NCBI RefSeq assembly: GCF_009937765.1
Contig: NZ_CP047089.1
Location: forward strand, 3,284,272 to 3,348,271
From: Bacillus pumilus
Lineage (GTDB): Bacteria > Bacillota > Bacilli > Bacillales > Bacillaceae
Reading direction: 5' to 3'
DNA: 64,000 bases
Shown piece by piece: positions 30,180 through 43,352 of this stretch. Each line of letters opens with the position of its first letter. Positions within the stretch are counted from its first letter, which is position 1. The translations under genes were made by a program, and so were the position numbers. Under the pieces are notes generated by a model. It was not told the DNA's origin. It did no database searches and saw nothing but the letters and a program-made list of their open reading frames with translations.

Positions 30180-30785
30180 ATGAGTGACCACTATTATACG
30201 GAAAAGCCATCAGTGAAAAGCAATAAACAGACATGGGACTTCACCTTGAGAAACCGTACCTTTACTTTTACAAGTGACAGTGGAGTGTTTTCTAAGAAAG
30301 AAGTCGACTTTGGTTCGAGGCTTTTAATTGAAGCTTTTGAAGAACCTGACGTGGATGGCGATGTCTTAGATGTCGGTTGCGGTTATGGACCGATTGGCTT
30401 ATCGTTAGCAAACGAAATGACGAGCCGCACCATTCATATGATTGATGTGAACGAAAGAGCAGTCGAACTTTCAAAGGAAAACGCTAAACATAATCGCATT
30501 GATAATGTCCGCATTTATCAAAGTGATTTGTTCTCGAATGTTCATTCATCAGCTGCTTTTGCCTCTATACTGACCAATCCCCCAATACGGGCAGGGAAGA
30601 AAGTTGTACATGCGATCTTTGATAAAAGTGCTGATCATTTATTGCCGGAAGGTGAGTTGTGGGTGGTAATTCAGAAAAAGCAGGGTGGACCATCTGCGAT
30701 TGAGAAATTAGAACAGCTTTTTGGAGAAGTCGAAGTTGTATTGAAAAAAAAGGGCTACTATATTATCAAAGCTAAAAAAGTTTGA
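30180..30785 (+). CDS. ybxB: class I SAM-dependent methyltransferase, RsmC-like (YbxB)
   Basis: 201 residues resembling the C-terminal catalytic domain of RsmC (16S rRNA m2G methyltransferase). SAM-binding motif I VLDVGCGYGPIG (about residues 60-71), and motif IV as NPPIRAGK, typical of methylation at exocyclic amino groups. The N-terminal RsmC domain is absent. The ATG at 30180 follows GAGGAGG. Placement between rplL and rpoB is conserved in Bacillus. The exact target is not established here. Confidence 0.88.
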   Translation: MSDHYYTEKPSVKSNKQTWDFTLRNRTFTFTSDSGVFSKKEVDFGSRLLIEAFEEPDVDGDVLDVGCGYGPIGLSLANEMTSRTIHMIDVNERAVELSKENAKHNRIDNVRIYQSDLFSNVHSSAAFASILTNPPIRAGKKVVHAIFDKSADHLLPEGELWVVIQKKQGGPSAIEKLEQLFGEVEVVLKKKGYYIIKAKKV

Positions 30786-30810
30786 CGCAGTTTCCTAGCT
30801 GTGTTAACAT
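30782..30810 (+). promoter_or_regulatory. sigma-A promoter of rpoB-rpoC
   Basis: TTGACG, 17-base spacer, TAACAT; the -35 overlaps the ybxB stop codon. It leaves a leader of over 220 bases before rpoB. Confidence 0.65.
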
Positions 30811-30960
30811 TATAAAATGCCAATGTGTATATTTTGCTTGATAGGCTTAAAAAACAACTATTTTGTATAAATTATGCATACTTGGGAAAACTAATAAAAT
30901 CGGTATTTGTTTTTGGATGTGGTTTTCTTATTTTAGAAACCCTTTTTTCTTTTGTCTTGT

Positions 30961-31003
30961 AAAAGTATTTCTTTACTGACATTTGAAAGGCTGAAATACT
31001 TTT
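30961..31003 (+). repeat. 11-bp inverted repeat in the rpoB leader
   Basis: AAAAGTATTTC and GAAATACTTTT flank 21 bases and end about 37 bases before the rpoB start. The stem is AT-rich and followed by TT only; it may be a weak attenuator or a leader fold. Confidence 0.5.
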
Positions 31004-31040
31004 TACACATATAATACGCATGATTTGAGGGGTGAATCAG

Positions 31041-34000
31041 TTGACAGGTCAACTAGTTCAGTATGGACGACACCGCCAGCGCAGAAGCTACGCACGCATA
31101 AGCGAAGTGTTAGAATTACCAAATCTCATTGAAATTCAAACCTCTTCTTATCAGTGGTTTCTTGATGAGGGTCTTAGAGAGATGTTTCAAGATATATCCC
31201 CAATTGAGGATTTTACTGGTAACCTTTCTCTTGAATTCATTGATTACAGCCTAGGGGATCCTAAGTATCCTGTAGCAGAATCAAAAGAACGTGATGTAAC
31301 TTACTCTGCTCCACTAAGAGTAAAAGTTCGTTTAATTAACAAAGAAACTGGAGAAGTAAAAGACCAAGATGTGTTCATGGGAGATTTCCCAATCATGACA
31401 GACACAGGTACTTTTATCATTAACGGTGCGGAACGTGTAATCGTTTCTCAGTTAGTACGTTCTCCAAGTGTATATTTCAGTGGTAAAGTAGACAAAAACG
31501 GTAAAAAAGGTTTTACTGCGACTGTCATTCCAAACCGTGGCGCATGGTTAGAATACGAAACTGATGCGAAGGATGTAGTCTATGTACGCATCGATCGCAC
31601 ACGTAAGTTGCCGGTTACGGTTCTTTTGCGTGCTCTCGGCTTCAGCTCTGATCAAGAGATTCTTGACCTCATTGGCGAGAATGAATACTTACGCAACACG
31701 CTGGAAAAAGACAATACAGAGAATGCGGATAAAGCACTTCTCGAAATCTACGAGCGCCTCCGTCCTGGAGAGCCACCAACTGTTGAAAATGCGAAAAGCT
31801 TGCTAGACTCTCGCTTCTTCGATCCGAAGAGATATGACCTAGCAAATGTTGGACGCTACAAGATTAATAAAAAGCTTCATATTAAAAATAGACTGTTCAA
31901 TCAAAAATTGGCTGAAACGTTAGTTGACCCTGAAACAGGTGAAATTCTAGCAGAAAAAGGTCAAATTTTAGACAGAAGAGTTCTTGATAAAGTTCTTCCA
32001 TACTTAGAAAACGGCATCGGATTTAGAAAGCTTTATCCAAATGGTGGCGTAGTAGAAGATGAAGTAGAACTTCAATCTATTAAGATTTATGCACCGTCTG
32101 ATCAAGAAGGCGAGCAAGTGATCAACGTGATCGGGAATGCATACGTAGAGGAAGCTGTGAAAAACATCACGCCTTCTGACATCATTGCATCGATCAGTTA
32201 CTTCTTCAACCTTCTTCATGGTGTAGGTGATACAGATGATATCGATCACCTTGGTAACCGTCGCCTGCGTTCTGTAGGTGAGCTTCTGCAAAACCAATTC
32301 CGTATTGGATTAAGCAGAATGGAGCGTGTTGTTCGTGAAAGAATGTCGATCCAAGACACAAACACGATCACACCTCAGCAACTGATCAACATTCGTCCTG
32401 TGATCGCTTCTATTAAAGAGTTCTTTGGTAGCTCTCAGCTTTCTCAGTTCATGGATCAAACAAACCCGCTTGCTGAATTGACGCACAAACGTCGTCTATC
32501 AGCGCTTGGGCCTGGTGGTTTGACACGTGAGCGTGCAGGAATGGAAGTTCGTGACGTTCACTACTCTCACTATGGTCGTATGTGTCCGATTGAAACACCA
32601 GAGGGTCCAAACATTGGTTTGATCAACTCTCTATCTTCATTTGCAAAAGTAAATCGTTTCGGCTTTATTGAAACACCTTACCGTCGGGTTGATCCTGAAA
32701 CAGGTAAAGTGACGCCGAGAATCGACTACTTAACTGCTGATGAAGAGGATAACTACGTAGTAGCACAAGCGAACGCTCTTCTAGCTGATGATGGTTCGTT
32801 TATCGATGATAATATCATTGCTCGTTTCAGAGGGGAAAACACCGTTGTTCCTCGAAACCGCGTTGACTACATGGACGTTTCGCCAAAGCAGGTTGTTTCT
32901 GCAGCGACAGCATGTATCCCATTCTTAGAGAACGATGACTCAAACCGTGCTCTAATGGGAGCGAACATGCAACGTCAGGCTGTGCCTTTGATGCAGCCGG
33001 AATCACCGATTGTTGGTACAGGTATGGAGTATGTATCAGGTAAAGACTCTGGTGCTGCTGTCATCTGCCGCTACCCAGGTGTTGTAGAACGTGTTGAAGC
33101 AAAAAATATTTGGGTTCGCCGTTATGAAGATGTTGACGGACAACAAGTCAAAGGAAACCTAGACAAATACAGCTTGCTGAAATTTGTCCGCTCTAACCAA
33201 GGGACTTGCTACAACCAACGTCCAATCGTAAGTGTTGGAGATGAAGTCGTAAAAGGAGAAATCCTTGCAGACGGTCCTTCAATGGAAAAAGGTGAATTGG
33301 CTCTAGGACGTAACGTCATGGTTGGCTTCATGACTTGGGACGGTTATAACTACGAGGATGCGATCATCATGAGTGAGCGCCTTGTAAAAGATGACGTCTA
33401 CACGTCTATTCATATTGAAGAATATGAATCAGAAGCTCGTGATACAAAGCTTGGACCGGAAGAAATCACTCGTGATATTCCAAACGTTGGGGAAGATGCT
33501 TTACGCAACCTTGACGAGCGTGGAATCATCCGTATCGGTGCAGAAGTAAAAGACGGAGACCTTCTTGTAGGAAAAGTAACGCCTAAAGGTGTAACAGAAC
33601 TAACAGCTGAAGAACGTCTATTACATGCAATCTTCGGTGAAAAGGCTCGTGAAGTACGTGATACGTCTCTACGTGTTCCACACGGCGGCGGCGGAATTAT
33701 CCACGACGTCAAAGTCTTTAACCGTGAAGATGGAGATGAATTACCTCCGGGTGTTAACCAGTTAGTCCGCGTATACATCGTTCAGAAGCGTAAAATTTCT
33801 GAAGGTGATAAAATGGCCGGACGACATGGTAACAAAGGGGTTATCTCTAAAATCCTTCCAGAAGAAGATATGCCGTATCTTCCAGATGGAACACCGATTG
33901 ATATCATGTTAAACCCTCTAGGGGTACCATCTCGTATGAACATCGGTCAGGTACTTGAGCTTCATATGGGTATGGCTGCACGTTACCTTGGCATCCACAT

Positions 34001-34622
34001 TGCATCACCAGTATTTGATGGTGCACGCGAGGAAGATGTTTGGGAAACGCTTGAAGAAGCAGGTATGTCTCGTGATGCGAAAACAGTCCTTTATGACGGT
34101 CGAACTGGTGAACCATTCGATAACCGTGTATCAGTCGGAATCATGTACATGATCAAACTGGCTCACATGGTTGACGATAAACTTCACGCTCGTTCAACTG
34201 GACCATACTCACTTGTTACGCAGCAGCCACTTGGCGGTAAAGCACAGTTTGGTGGTCAGCGTTTCGGAGAGATGGAAGTATGGGCACTTGAAGCTTACGG
34301 TGCAGCATACACACTTCAAGAGATCTTAACCGTTAAATCGGATGACGTGGTGGGTCGTGTGAAAACATACGAAGCCATCGTCAAAGGGGATAACGTCCCT
34401 GAACCAGGTGTCCCTGAATCATTCAAAGTGTTAATTAAAGAACTTCAAAGTTTAGGTATGGATGTCAAAATCCTATCTGGCGATGAAGAAGAGATAGAAA
34501 TGAGAGATTTAGAAGACGATGAGGAAACGAAGAAAGCAGACGGATTAGCGTTATCTAATGACGAAGATGCTGCAGACCTCGCTCCTGTCGATCTTGAACG
34601 TGACGCAGTCACAAAAGAATAG
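31041..34622 (+). CDS. rpoB: RNA polymerase beta subunit
   Basis: 1193 residues, same as B. subtilis. The rifampicin region around residues 465-495 ([23 protein letters not shown]) is wild type at the usual resistance positions. Other signs: [10 protein letters not shown] (near active site), [16 protein letters not shown]. The C-terminus ends in an acidic tail special to low-GC Firmicutes. The TTG at 31041 follows GAGGGG and gives [17 protein letters not shown]; the GTG three codons upstream overlaps the site. Confidence 0.98.
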   Translation: MTGQLVQYGRHRQRRSYARISEVLELPNLIEIQTSSYQWFLDEGLREMFQDISPIEDFTGNLSLEFIDYSLGDPKYPVAESKERDVTYSAPLRVKVRLINKETGEVKDQDVFMGDFPIMTDTGTFIINGAERVIVSQLVRSPSVYFSGKVDKNGKKGFTATVIPNRGAWLEYETDAKDVVYVRIDRTRKLPVTVLLRALGFSSDQEILDLIGENEYLRNTLEKDNTENADKALLEIYERLRPGEPPTVENAKSLLDSRFFDPKRYDLANVGRYKINKKLHIKNRLFNQKLAETLVDPETGEILAEKGQILDRRVLDKVLPYLENGIGFRKLYPNGGVVEDEVELQSIKIYAPSDQEGEQVINVIGNAYVEEAVKNITPSDIIASISYFFNLLHGVGDTDDIDHLGNRRLRSVGELLQNQFRIGLSRMERVVRERMSIQDTNTITPQQLINIRPVIASIKEFFGSSQLSQFMDQTNPLAELTHKRRLSALGPGGLTRERAGMEVRDVHYSHYGRMCPIETPEGPNIGLINSLSSFAKVNRFGFIETPYRRVDPETGKVTPRIDYLTADEEDNYVVAQANALLADDGSFIDDNIIARFRGENTVVPRNRVDYMDVSPKQVVSAATACIPFLENDDSNRALMGANMQRQAVPLMQPESPIVGTGMEYVSGKDSGAAVICRYPGVVERVEAKNIWVRRYEDVDGQQVKGNLDKYSLLKFVRSNQGTCYNQRPIVSVGDEVVKGEILADGPSMEKGELALGRNVMVGFMTWDGYNYEDAIIMSERLVKDDVYTSIHIEEYESEARDTKLGPEEITRDIPNVGEDALRNLDERGIIRIGAEVKDGDLLVGKVTPKGVTELTAEERLLHAIFGEKAREVRDTSLRVPHGGGGIIHDVKVFNREDGDELPPGVNQLVRVYIVQKRKISEGDKMAGRHGNKGVISKILPEEDMPYLPDGTPIDIMLNPLGVPSRMNIGQVLELHMGMAARYLGIHIASPVFDGAREEDVWETLEEAGMSRDAKTVLYDGRTGEPFDNRVSVGIMYMIKLAHMVDDKLHARSTGPYSLVTQQPLGGKAQFGGQRFGEMEVWALEAYGAAYTLQEILTVKSDDVVGRVKTYEAIVKGDNVPEPGVPESFKVLIKELQSLGMDVKILSGDEEEIEMRDLEDDEETKKADGLALSNDEDAADLAPVDLERDAVTKE

Positions 34623-34683
34623 CAGAAACGATTAGAGCAAGTGACTAGGGTATAACCCGAAGATTAAAAGGGAGGTAGGCCCC

Positions 34684-37600
34684 TTGCTAGATGTGAACAA
34701 TTTTGAGTATATGAACATCGGTCTCGCATCACCTGATAAAATCCGTTCTTGGTCTTTTGGTGAAGTGAAAAAGCCTGAAACGATTAACTATCGTACACTG
34801 AAACCTGAAAAAGATGGTCTCTTTTGTGAACGTATCTTCGGACCGCAAAAAGACTGGGAATGTCATTGTGGAAAGTATAAACGCGTTCGTTATAAGGGTG
34901 TTGTATGTGACCGTTGTGGTGTAGAAGTAACACGGGCAAAAGTCCGTCGTGAGAGAATGGGGCATATCGAACTGGCTGCCCCAGTTTCCCACATTTGGTA
35001 TTTCAAAGGTATCCCAAGCCGTATGGGTCTTGTTCTTGATATGTCACCACGTGCGTTAGAAGAAGTGATTTACTTCGCTTCTTACGTTGTGACAGATCCG
35101 GGCAACACACCGCTTGAGAAGAAACAACTTCTTTCTGAGAAGGAATTCCGTGCTTATTTAGATAAATACGGTAATACATTCTCAGCAGCTATGGGTGCAG
35201 AAGCAATCAATAAACTTCTTCAAGATATCGATCTTGTCAAAGAAGTAGATACACTGAAAGAAGAGCTGAAAACAGCTCAAGGACAGCGTCGTACACGTGC
35301 GATTAAACGCCTTGAAGTGCTAGAAGCCTTCCGTAACTCAGGAAACAAACCATCATGGATGATTCTTGATGTACTTCCGGTTATTCCGCCAGAATTACGT
35401 CCAATGGTTCAGCTTGATGGTGGACGTTTTGCTACTTCTGACTTAAACGACCTTTATCGTCGTGTCATCAACCGTAACAATCGTCTGAAACGTTTATTAG
35501 ATCTTGGCGCGCCAAGCATCATCGTTCAGAACGAGAAGCGTATGCTTCAAGAAGCTGTCGATGCCTTGATTGATAATGGGCGTAGAGGCCGACCAGTAAC
35601 AGGACCAGGAAACAGACCATTGAAATCTCTTTCTCATATGCTGAAAGGGAAACAAGGACGTTTCCGTCAAAACTTGCTTGGTAAACGTGTTGACTATTCT
35701 GGACGTTCCGTTATCGTCGTAGGACCACATTTGAAAATGTATCAGTGTGGGCTTCCGAAAGAAATGGCTCTTGAATTATTCAAACCATTCGTGATGAAGG
35801 AGCTTGTTGAAAAAGGTTTAGCTCACAACATCAAGAGTGCGAAGCGTAAAATTGAGCGCGTGCAGCCGGAAGTATGGGATGTTTTAGAATCAGTAATTCG
35901 TGAGCATCCAGTTTTACTAAACCGTGCACCGACTCTTCACAGACTTGGTATTCAAGCGTTTGAACCTACACTTGTGGAAGGACGCGCAATTCGTTTGCAT
36001 CCACTTGTATGTACTGCCTACAACGCTGACTTTGACGGTGACCAAATGGCGGTTCACGTACCATTATCTGCTGAGGCTCAAGCTGAAGCTCGTATCTTAA
36101 TGCTTGCTGCTCAAAACATTTTGAACCCGAAAGATGGAAAACCTGTTGTTACGCCATCTCAGGATATGGTGCTTGGTAACTACTACCTTACACTTGAGCG
36201 TAAAGGTGCTATCGGAGAAGGTATGGTCTTCAAAGATACTAACGAAGCCCTTCTAGCTTATCAAAATGGGTATGTACATCTTCATACACGTGTAGCTGTT
36301 GCAGCTAATTCGTTGAAGAATGTGACATTTACTGATGAACAGCGTTCTAAATTGTTGATTACAACAGTTGGAAAACTGATCTTTAACGAAATCTTACCGG
36401 AATCATTCCCTTACATGAATGAGCCGACAAAGAGCAATATTGAAGAAAAAACGCCTGACCGCTTCTTCCTTGAAAAAGGTGAAGATGTCAAAGCTACGAT
36501 CGAGAAACAAGAAATCAATGCGCCGTTCAAAAAAGGTATTTTAGGTAAAATCATTGCGGAAATCTTTAAGAGATTCCATATCACTGAGACATCTAAAATG
36601 CTTGACCGCATGAAAAATCTTGGTTTCAAATACTCTACTAAAGCGGGTATTACGGTTGGGGTTTCTGATATCGTCGTATTAGATGATAAGCAGAAGATCC
36701 TCGAAGAAGCGCAAGCAAAAGTAGATAACGTCATGAAGCAATTCAGACGTGGTTTGATTACTGAAGAAGAGCGTTATGAGAGAGTTATTTCGATCTGGAG
36801 TTCTTCTAAAGATGTCATCCAAGGTAAACTGATGAAGTCCCTTGATGAAGTCAACCCAATCTACATGATGAGTGACTCTGGAGCGCGTGGTAACGCATCT
36901 AACTTCACTCAGCTAGCTGGTATGCGTGGTCTGATGGCCAACCCGGCTGGACGTATCATTGAACTTCCGATCAAATCTAGTTTCCGTGAAGGTTTAACCG
37001 TATTGGAATACTTTATTTCCACTCACGGAGCGCGTAAAGGTCTTGCCGATACAGCCCTTAAAACAGCTGACTCAGGTTACCTCACGCGTCGTCTCGTCGA
37101 CGTTGCACAGGATGTTATCATCCGTGAAACTGATTGCGGTACAGACCGTGGTATCTTGGCGAAGTCCATTAGAGAAGGAAATGAAATTATTGAGAAACTT
37201 GAAGAACGTCTCATTGGACGTTTTGCAAGAAAACCAATTGTCCATCCTGAAACGGGCGAAGTCATTGTTGGCGAAAACGAACTAATTGATGAAGATAAAG
37301 CACTTGAAGTAGTTGAAGCAGGAATTGAGGAAGTATGGATCCGTTCTGCATTTACATGTAACACGCCTCATGGTGTATGTAAACGATGCTACGGCCGTAA
37401 CCTTGCAACTGGTACTGACGTTGAAGTCGGTGAAGCAGTTGGAATCATCGCTGCTCAATCAATCGGTGAGCCAGGAACACAGCTTACAATGCGTACGTTC
37501 CACACCGGTGGGGTAGCAGGAGACGATATCACACAAGGTTTACCTCGTATCCAAGAGCTATTTGAAGCGCGTAATCCGAAAGGGCAAGCGACCATTTCTG

Positions 37601-38283
37601 AAATTGATGGTGTCGTTGCTGAAATTAACGATGTTCGTGACAAGCAGCAGGAAATTGTGGTTCAAGGCGACGTTGAAACTCGTTCTTACACAGCTCCTTA
37701 CAATGCACGTCTGAAAGTTGTTGAAGGTGACAAAGTCACTCGTGGTCAAGTACTGACAGAAGGTTCGATCGATCCGAAAGAACTTCTTAAAGTGACTGAC
37801 ATGACAGCTGTTCAAGAATATCTGCTTCATGAAGTACAAAAAGTATACCGTATGCAAGGGGTAGAAATCGGAGATAAGCACGTTGAGGTAATGGTTCGCC
37901 AAATGCTTCGTAAAGTGCGTGTTGCTGATGCAGGGGATACAGATGTATTACCAGGCACACTTCTTGATGTACATCAATTCACTGAAGCGAACAAAAAAGT
38001 ACTATTCGAAGGTAAGCGCCCTGCAACAGGCCGCCCAGTTCTTCTTGGTATTACAAAAGCATCGCTTGAAACAGACTCATTCTTGTCTGCGGCATCCTTC
38101 CAAGAAACGACTCGTGTCCTAACAGATGCGGCGATCAAAGGAAAACGTGATGAACTGCTTGGCTTGAAAGAGAATGTGATCATCGGTAAACTTGTTCCAG
38201 CTGGAACAGGAATGCCAAACTACCGTAAAGTTAAGCCGGTTTCACAAGTGCAGCCGTCTGACGATATGGTGCCTGTAGAGTAA
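34684..38283 (+). CDS. rpoC: RNA polymerase beta' subunit
   Basis: 1199 residues. The N-terminal zinc ribbon CHCGKYK...CDRCGVEV (about residues 60-80), the lid/rudder region and the invariant catalytic [12 protein letters not shown] (about residues 447-458) with its three Asp residues are seen. The bridge helix and trigger loop follow ([22 protein letters not shown] near the C-terminal half). A second C4 zinc site includes [16 protein letters not shown] start 8 bases after GGGAGG; 61 bases after rpoB. Confidence 0.98.
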   Translation: MLDVNNFEYMNIGLASPDKIRSWSFGEVKKPETINYRTLKPEKDGLFCERIFGPQKDWECHCGKYKRVRYKGVVCDRCGVEVTRAKVRRERMGHIELAAPVSHIWYFKGIPSRMGLVLDMSPRALEEVIYFASYVVTDPGNTPLEKKQLLSEKEFRAYLDKYGNTFSAAMGAEAINKLLQDIDLVKEVDTLKEELKTAQGQRRTRAIKRLEVLEAFRNSGNKPSWMILDVLPVIPPELRPMVQLDGGRFATSDLNDLYRRVINRNNRLKRLLDLGAPSIIVQNEKRMLQEAVDALIDNGRRGRPVTGPGNRPLKSLSHMLKGKQGRFRQNLLGKRVDYSGRSVIVVGPHLKMYQCGLPKEMALELFKPFVMKELVEKGLAHNIKSAKRKIERVQPEVWDVLESVIREHPVLLNRAPTLHRLGIQAFEPTLVEGRAIRLHPLVCTAYNADFDGDQMAVHVPLSAEAQAEARILMLAAQNILNPKDGKPVVTPSQDMVLGNYYLTLERKGAIGEGMVFKDTNEALLAYQNGYVHLHTRVAVAANSLKNVTFTDEQRSKLLITTVGKLIFNEILPESFPYMNEPTKSNIEEKTPDRFFLEKGEDVKATIEKQEINAPFKKGILGKIIAEIFKRFHITETSKMLDRMKNLGFKYSTKAGITVGVSDIVVLDDKQKILEEAQAKVDNVMKQFRRGLITEEERYERVISIWSSSKDVIQGKLMKSLDEVNPIYMMSDSGARGNASNFTQLAGMRGLMANPAGRIIELPIKSSFREGLTVLEYFISTHGARKGLADTALKTADSGYLTRRLVDVAQDVIIRETDCGTDRGILAKSIREGNEIIEKLEERLIGRFARKPIVHPETGEVIVGENELIDEDKALEVVEAGIEEVWIRSAFTCNTPHGVCKRCYGRNLATGTDVEVGEAVGIIAAQSIGEPGTQLTMRTFHTGGVAGDDITQGLPRIQELFEARNPKGQATISEIDGVVAEINDVRDKQQEIVVQGDVETRSYTAPYNARLKVVEGDKVTRGQVLTEGSIDPKELLKVTDMTAVQEYLLHEVQKVYRMQGVEIGDKHVEVMVRQMLRKVRVADAGDTDVLPGTLLDVHQFTEANKKVLFEGKRPATGRPVLLGITKASLETDSFLSAASFQETTRVLTDAAIKGKRDELLGLKENVIIGKLVPAGTGMPNYRKVKPVSQVQPSDDMVPVE

Positions 38284-38323
38284 TCTTTCTCGTGAGATTT
38301 CAATAAAATCATCAAAAAATGGT

Positions 38324-38366
38324 GAAGGATGTCAAGATAATCTGTCATATGATATTGACATCCTTC
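38324..38366 (+). repeat. 12-bp inverted repeat overlapping the rplGB promoter
   Basis: GAAGGATGTCAA and TTGACATCCTTC are perfect complements around a 19-base loop. The right arm contains the -35 box TTGACA of the next promoter. No T run follows. Confidence 0.65.
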
Positions 38367-38383
38367 TGCCATGATGATAATAT
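38355..38383 (+). promoter_or_regulatory. sigma-A promoter of rplGB-rpsL
   Basis: TTGACA, 17-base spacer, TAATAT, a close consensus match 46 bases before rplGB. Gives a separate start for the streptomycin operon. Confidence 0.75.
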
Positions 38384-38428
38384 AACCAAGGTGCTCAAAA
38401 TAAAACCTGTTACTTTGGAGGATATTCG

Positions 38429-38677
38429 ATGTCTTATGATAAAGTATCACAGGCTCAATCCATTATTATTGGTACGAAGCAAACAGTAAAAGCTCTGAAA
38501 CGAGATTCAGTAAAGGAAATCGTCGTAGCGAAAGATGCTGATCCTGCTTTAACAGCTAGTGTAACAAAACTAGCGCAAGAGAAGGGTGTAGACATTTTAG
38601 TGGTAGATTCCATGAAAAAGCTCGGCAAAGCCTGCGGAATTGAAGTTGGGGCAGCAGCTGTTGCCATTATGTTATAG
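38429..38677 (+). CDS. rplGB: L7Ae-family k-turn-binding protein (YbxF/RplGB)
   Basis: 82 residues of the L7Ae/L30e/S12e/Gadd45 fold; B. subtilis YbxF binds kink-turn RNAs. Seen: [25 protein letters not shown] and the terminal [13 protein letters not shown] that forms the RNA-contacting loop. Its cellular RNA target is unsettled. ATG 38429 after GGAGG. It lies before rpsL as in other Bacilli. Confidence 0.93.
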   Translation: MSYDKVSQAQSIIIGTKQTVKALKRDSVKEIVVAKDADPALTASVTKLAQEKGVDILVVDSMKKLGKACGIEVGAAAVAIML

Positions 38678-38705
38678 CGTACTTGTTTTGTTTTTGCATG
38701 TGTAA

Positions 38706-39209
<504 letters not shown>

Positions 39210-39256
39210 TACAAACAAACATAAGGGTTTTTAGAAGTTGAGTTCAGATCAGTGGA

Positions 39257-39270
39257 GTCAGGCAACTGAC
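39257..39270 (+). repeat. GNRA-tetraloop hairpin between rpsL and rpsG
   Basis: GTCAG-GCAA-CTGAC: 5-bp stem closed by a GCAA tetraloop in the 120-base gap. May be an mRNA stability or S7-binding element; function not shown. Confidence 0.35.
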
Positions 39271-39281
39271 AATGATATTGA

Positions 39282-39800
<519 letters not shown>

Positions 39801-39854
39801 GATTTATACCAAACTAAAAAAACTATTCCCTAATAAGGAAGGAGAAATTACCCA

Positions 39855-41933
39855 ATGGCAAGAGAGTTCTCCTTAGACAAAACTCGTAATATTGGTATCA
39901 TGGCTCACATCGATGCCGGTAAAACGACAACGACTGAGCGTATCTTATACTACACTGGTCGTATCCATAAAATTGGTGAAACTCACGAAGGAGCTTCCCA
40001 AATGGACTGGATGGAGCAGGAGCAAGAACGTGGTATTACAATCACTTCTGCTGCTACTACAGCACAATGGAAAGGTTACCGTGTAAACATCATTGATACA
40101 CCAGGACACGTAGACTTCACTGTTGAAGTTGAACGTTCTTTACGTGTACTTGATGGTGCGGTAGCAGTTCTTGATGCACAATCAGGTGTAGAGCCTCAAA
40201 CTGAAACAGTTTGGCGCCAAGCAACAACTTACGGAGTACCTCGTATCGTATTCGTTAACAAAATGGATAAAACCGGTGCGGACTTCCTTTACTCTGTAAG
40301 TACATTAAGAGATCGTCTTCAAGCGAACGCTCATGCAATTCAATTGCCGATCGGCGCTGAAGATCAATTCGAAGGAATCATCGACCTTGTAGATAACGTA
40401 GCATACTTCTACGAAGATGACCTTGGAACTCGCTCTGATGCACAAGAAATCCCTGCTGAGTATAAAGACAAAGCTGAAGAGCTTCGTAACAGCCTTATTG
40501 AAGCTGTCGCTGAGCTTGATGAAGAGCTTATGGAAAAATACCTTGAGGGTGAAGAAATTACAATTCCTGAATTGAAGGCTGCAATCCGTAAAGGAACGTT
40601 GAATGTTGAATTCTACCCAGTTCTTGTTGGATCTGCTTTCAAAAACAAAGGTGTTCAGCTTGTACTTGATGCTGTGCTTGATTACCTTCCTGCACCAACT
40701 GATGTTGCTGCAATCAAAGGTATCCTGCCAGATTCAAATGAAGAGGTTGTTCGTGAGTCTACTGATGACGCACCATTCTCAGCTCTTGCATTTAAAGTTA
40801 TGACTGACCCTTATGTTGGGAAACTAACTTTCTTCCGCGTATACTCTGGAACACTTGCTTCAGGTTCATACGTGAAGAACTCTTCTAAGAACAAGCGTGA
40901 GCGTGTTGGACGTATCCTTCAAATGCACGCAAACAGCCGTGAAGAAATCTCTACTGTATATGCAGGGGATATCGCAGCAGCTGTTGGTCTTAAAGATACA
41001 TCTACTGGTGACACTCTTTGTGATGAGAAAGATACTGTTATCCTTGAGTCTATGGAATTCCCAGAGCCAGTTATCGATGTAGCTATCGAGCCTAAATCAA
41101 AGGCTGACCAAGATAAAATGGGTATCGCTTTAGCTAAACTAGCTGAAGAGGATCCAACATTCCGTACACAAACAAACCCTGAAACTGGTCAAACGATCAT
41201 CTCTGGTATGGGTGAGCTTCACCTTGATATCATTGTTGACCGTATGAAGCGTGAGTTCAAGGTTGAAGCTAACGTAGGAGCTCCTCAAGTTGCGTACCGT
41301 GAAACATTCCGTTCTGGTGCAAAAGTTGAAGGTAAATTCGTACGTCAGTCTGGTGGACGTGGTCAGTTCGGACACGTTTGGATCGAATTCGAACCAAACG
41401 AAGAAGGCGCAGGCTTCGAATTTGAAAATGCAATCGTCGGTGGGGTTGTTCCACGTGAATACATTCCAGCAATTCAAGCAGGTCTTGAAGATTCACTTGA
41501 AAATGGTGTATTAGCTGGATTCCCATTAATCGACATCAAAGCAAAATTATTTGATGGATCTTACCACGATGTTGACTCGAACGAAATGGCGTTTAAAATT
41601 GCTGCATCTATGGCATTGAAAAATGCTGTCAGCAAATGTAACCCAGTTCTACTTGAGCCAATGATGAAAGTGGAAGTCGTTATCCCTGAAGAATACATGG
41701 GAGACATCATGGGTGATATCACATCTCGTCGTGGACGTGTAGAAGGAATGGAAGCTCGCGGTAACGCCCAAGTTGTTCGCGCAATGGTTCCACTTTCTGA
41801 AATGTTCGGATATGCAACTTCACTCCGTTCTAACACACAAGGACGCGGTACTTTCACTATGCACATGGATCACTACGAAGAAGTGCCTAAGAGCATCAGT
41901 GAAGAAATCATCAAAAAAAATAAAGGTGAATAA
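39855..41933 (+). CDS. fusA: elongation factor G
   Basis: 692-residue translational GTPase that drives tRNA-mRNA translocation. G motifs: AHIDAGKTT (P-loop, about residues 17-25), [16 protein letters not shown]. Domains II-V follow, with fusidic acid region residues unchanged as far as can be seen by eye. The ATG follows AAGGAG. Length equals the B. subtilis protein. Confidence 0.98.
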   Translation: MAREFSLDKTRNIGIMAHIDAGKTTTTERILYYTGRIHKIGETHEGASQMDWMEQEQERGITITSAATTAQWKGYRVNIIDTPGHVDFTVEVERSLRVLDGAVAVLDAQSGVEPQTETVWRQATTYGVPRIVFVNKMDKTGADFLYSVSTLRDRLQANAHAIQLPIGAEDQFEGIIDLVDNVAYFYEDDLGTRSDAQEIPAEYKDKAEELRNSLIEAVAELDEELMEKYLEGEEITIPELKAAIRKGTLNVEFYPVLVGSAFKNKGVQLVLDAVLDYLPAPTDVAAIKGILPDSNEEVVRESTDDAPFSALAFKVMTDPYVGKLTFFRVYSGTLASGSYVKNSSKNKRERVGRILQMHANSREEISTVYAGDIAAAVGLKDTSTGDTLCDEKDTVILESMEFPEPVIDVAIEPKSKADQDKMGIALAKLAEEDPTFRTQTNPETGQTIISGMGELHLDIIVDRMKREFKVEANVGAPQVAYRETFRSGAKVEGKFVRQSGGRGQFGHVWIEFEPNEEGAGFEFENAIVGGVVPREYIPAIQAGLEDSLENGVLAGFPLIDIKAKLFDGSYHDVDSNEMAFKIAASMALKNAVSKCNPVLLEPMMKVEVVIPEEYMGDIMGDITSRRGRVEGMEARGNAQVVRAMVPLSEMFGYATSLRSNTQGRGTFTMHMDHYEEVPKSISEEIIKKNKGE

Positions 41934-41934
41934 T

Positions 41935-41962
41935 TGATTTTGCCTTTAAACTAAAGTATAAC
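41935..41962 (+). promoter_or_regulatory. candidate promoter of tuf
   Basis: TTGATT, 16-base spacer, TATAAC, directly after the fusA stop. It would allow extra tuf transcription beyond the str operon. Confidence 0.5.
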
Positions 41963-41976
41963 TACTATTGAAGATC

Positions 41977-42005
41977 AGAAAGTGACAGGTAACTCTTCAC
42001 TTTCT
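41977..42005 (+). repeat. hairpin in the tuf leader
   Basis: Perfect 9-bp stem AGAAAGTGA/TCACTTTCT with 11-base loop, about 15 bases after the predicted -10 and 46 bases before the tuf ATG. No T run. Confidence 0.5.
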
Positions 42006-42051
42006 ATCACTCTATACCAAATACAATGAACCTTTAAGGAGGATTTTTAGA

Positions 42052-43242
42052 ATGGCTAAAGAAAAATTCGACCGTTCCAAATCGCATGCTAACATTGGTA
42101 CAATTGGACACGTTGACCATGGTAAAACAACTCTAACTGCTGCTATCTCAACAGTTCTTCATAAGAAATCTGGTAAAGGTACGGCTATGGCTTATGACCA
42201 AATCGATGGTGCTCCAGAAGAGCGCGAGCGTGGAATCACAATCTCAACTGCACACGTTGAGTATGAAACTGAAACTCGTCACTATGCACACGTAGACTGC
42301 CCAGGACACGCTGACTATGTTAAAAACATGATCACTGGTGCTGCTCAAATGGACGGCGCGATCTTAGTAGTATCTGCTGCTGATGGTCCAATGCCACAAA
42401 CACGTGAGCACATCCTACTTTCTCGTAACGTAGGTGTACCTTACATCGTAGTATTCCTTAACAAATGTGACATGGTTGACGATGAAGAGTTACTTGAACT
42501 TGTTGAAATGGAAGTTCGTGACCTTCTTTCTGACTATGACTTCCCTGGTGACGATGTTCCAGTTATCAAAGGTTCTGCTCTTAAAGCTCTTGAAGGAGAT
42601 GCTGATTACGAAGCAAAAATCTTTGAACTTATGGACGCGGTTGATGAGTACATCCCAACTCCAGAACGTGACACTGAGAAGCCATTCATGATGCCAGTTG
42701 AGGACGTATTCTCAATCACTGGTCGTGGAACAGTTGCTACTGGTCGTGTTGAGCGTGGACAAGTTAAAGTCGGTGACGAAGTTGAAATCATCGGTCTTCA
42801 AGAAGAAAACGGTAAAACAACTGTTACAGGTGTTGAAATGTTCCGTAAGCTTCTTGACTATGCTGAAGCTGGTGACAACATCGGTGCACTACTTCGTGGT
42901 GTATCTCGTGAAGATATCCAACGTGGTCAAGTACTTGCTAAACCAGGTACAATCACTCCACATAGCCGTTTCAAAGCTGAAGTTTATGTACTTTCTAAAG
43001 AAGAGGGTGGACGTCATACTCCATTCTTCGCTAACTACCGTCCGCAGTTCTACTTCCGTACAACTGACGTAACTGGTATCGTACATCTTCCAGAAGGTAC
43101 TGAAATGGTTATGCCTGGCGATAACACTGAGATGGAAGTTGAACTTATCTCTACTATCGCTATCGAAGAAGGAACTCGTTTCTCTATCCGTGAGGGTGGA
43201 CGTACTGTAGGTTCTGGCGTCGTTTCATCTATCATTAAGTAA
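42052..43242 (+). CDS. tuf: elongation factor Tu
   Basis: 396 residues, delivers aminoacyl-tRNA to the A site. G motifs GHVDHGKTT (residues 19-27), [19 protein letters not shown] are intact, as is the switch I region [24 protein letters not shown] precedes the ATG. Codon use is strongly biased as expected for the most abundant protein. A terminator follows. Confidence 0.99.
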   Translation: MAKEKFDRSKSHANIGTIGHVDHGKTTLTAAISTVLHKKSGKGTAMAYDQIDGAPEERERGITISTAHVEYETETRHYAHVDCPGHADYVKNMITGAAQMDGAILVVSAADGPMPQTREHILLSRNVGVPYIVVFLNKCDMVDDEELLELVEMEVRDLLSDYDFPGDDVPVIKGSALKALEGDADYEAKIFELMDAVDEYIPTPERDTEKPFMMPVEDVFSITGRGTVATGRVERGQVKVGDEVEIIGLQEENGKTTVTGVEMFRKLLDYAEAGDNIGALLRGVSREDIQRGQVLAKPGTITPHSRFKAEVYVLSKEEGGRHTPFFANYRPQFYFRTTDVTGIVHLPEGTEMVMPGDNTEMEVELISTIAIEEGTRFSIREGGRTVGSGVVSSIIK

Positions 43243-43252
43243 TAAAACATAT

Positions 43253-43287
43253 AAAAGAGACTCCTTGCAAAAGGGTCTCTTTTTTTG
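43253..43287 (+). terminator. terminator after tuf
   Basis: Stem AAAAGAGACTC/GGGTCTCTTTT (one G-T pair) with loop of 9 and a T7 run. Confidence 0.9.
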
Positions 43288-43352
43288 CTTTTCCAGATCA
43301 GAACGGCTACTATAAGCTATAGAATCTAAATGGAACCGAGAGGATCACTGGA

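Noticed and set aside
31005..31020. TATAAT at 31010 as second rpoB promoter
   Set aside because: No -35 at suitable distance, no TGn extension, and it would start only about 20 bases before the coding sequence.
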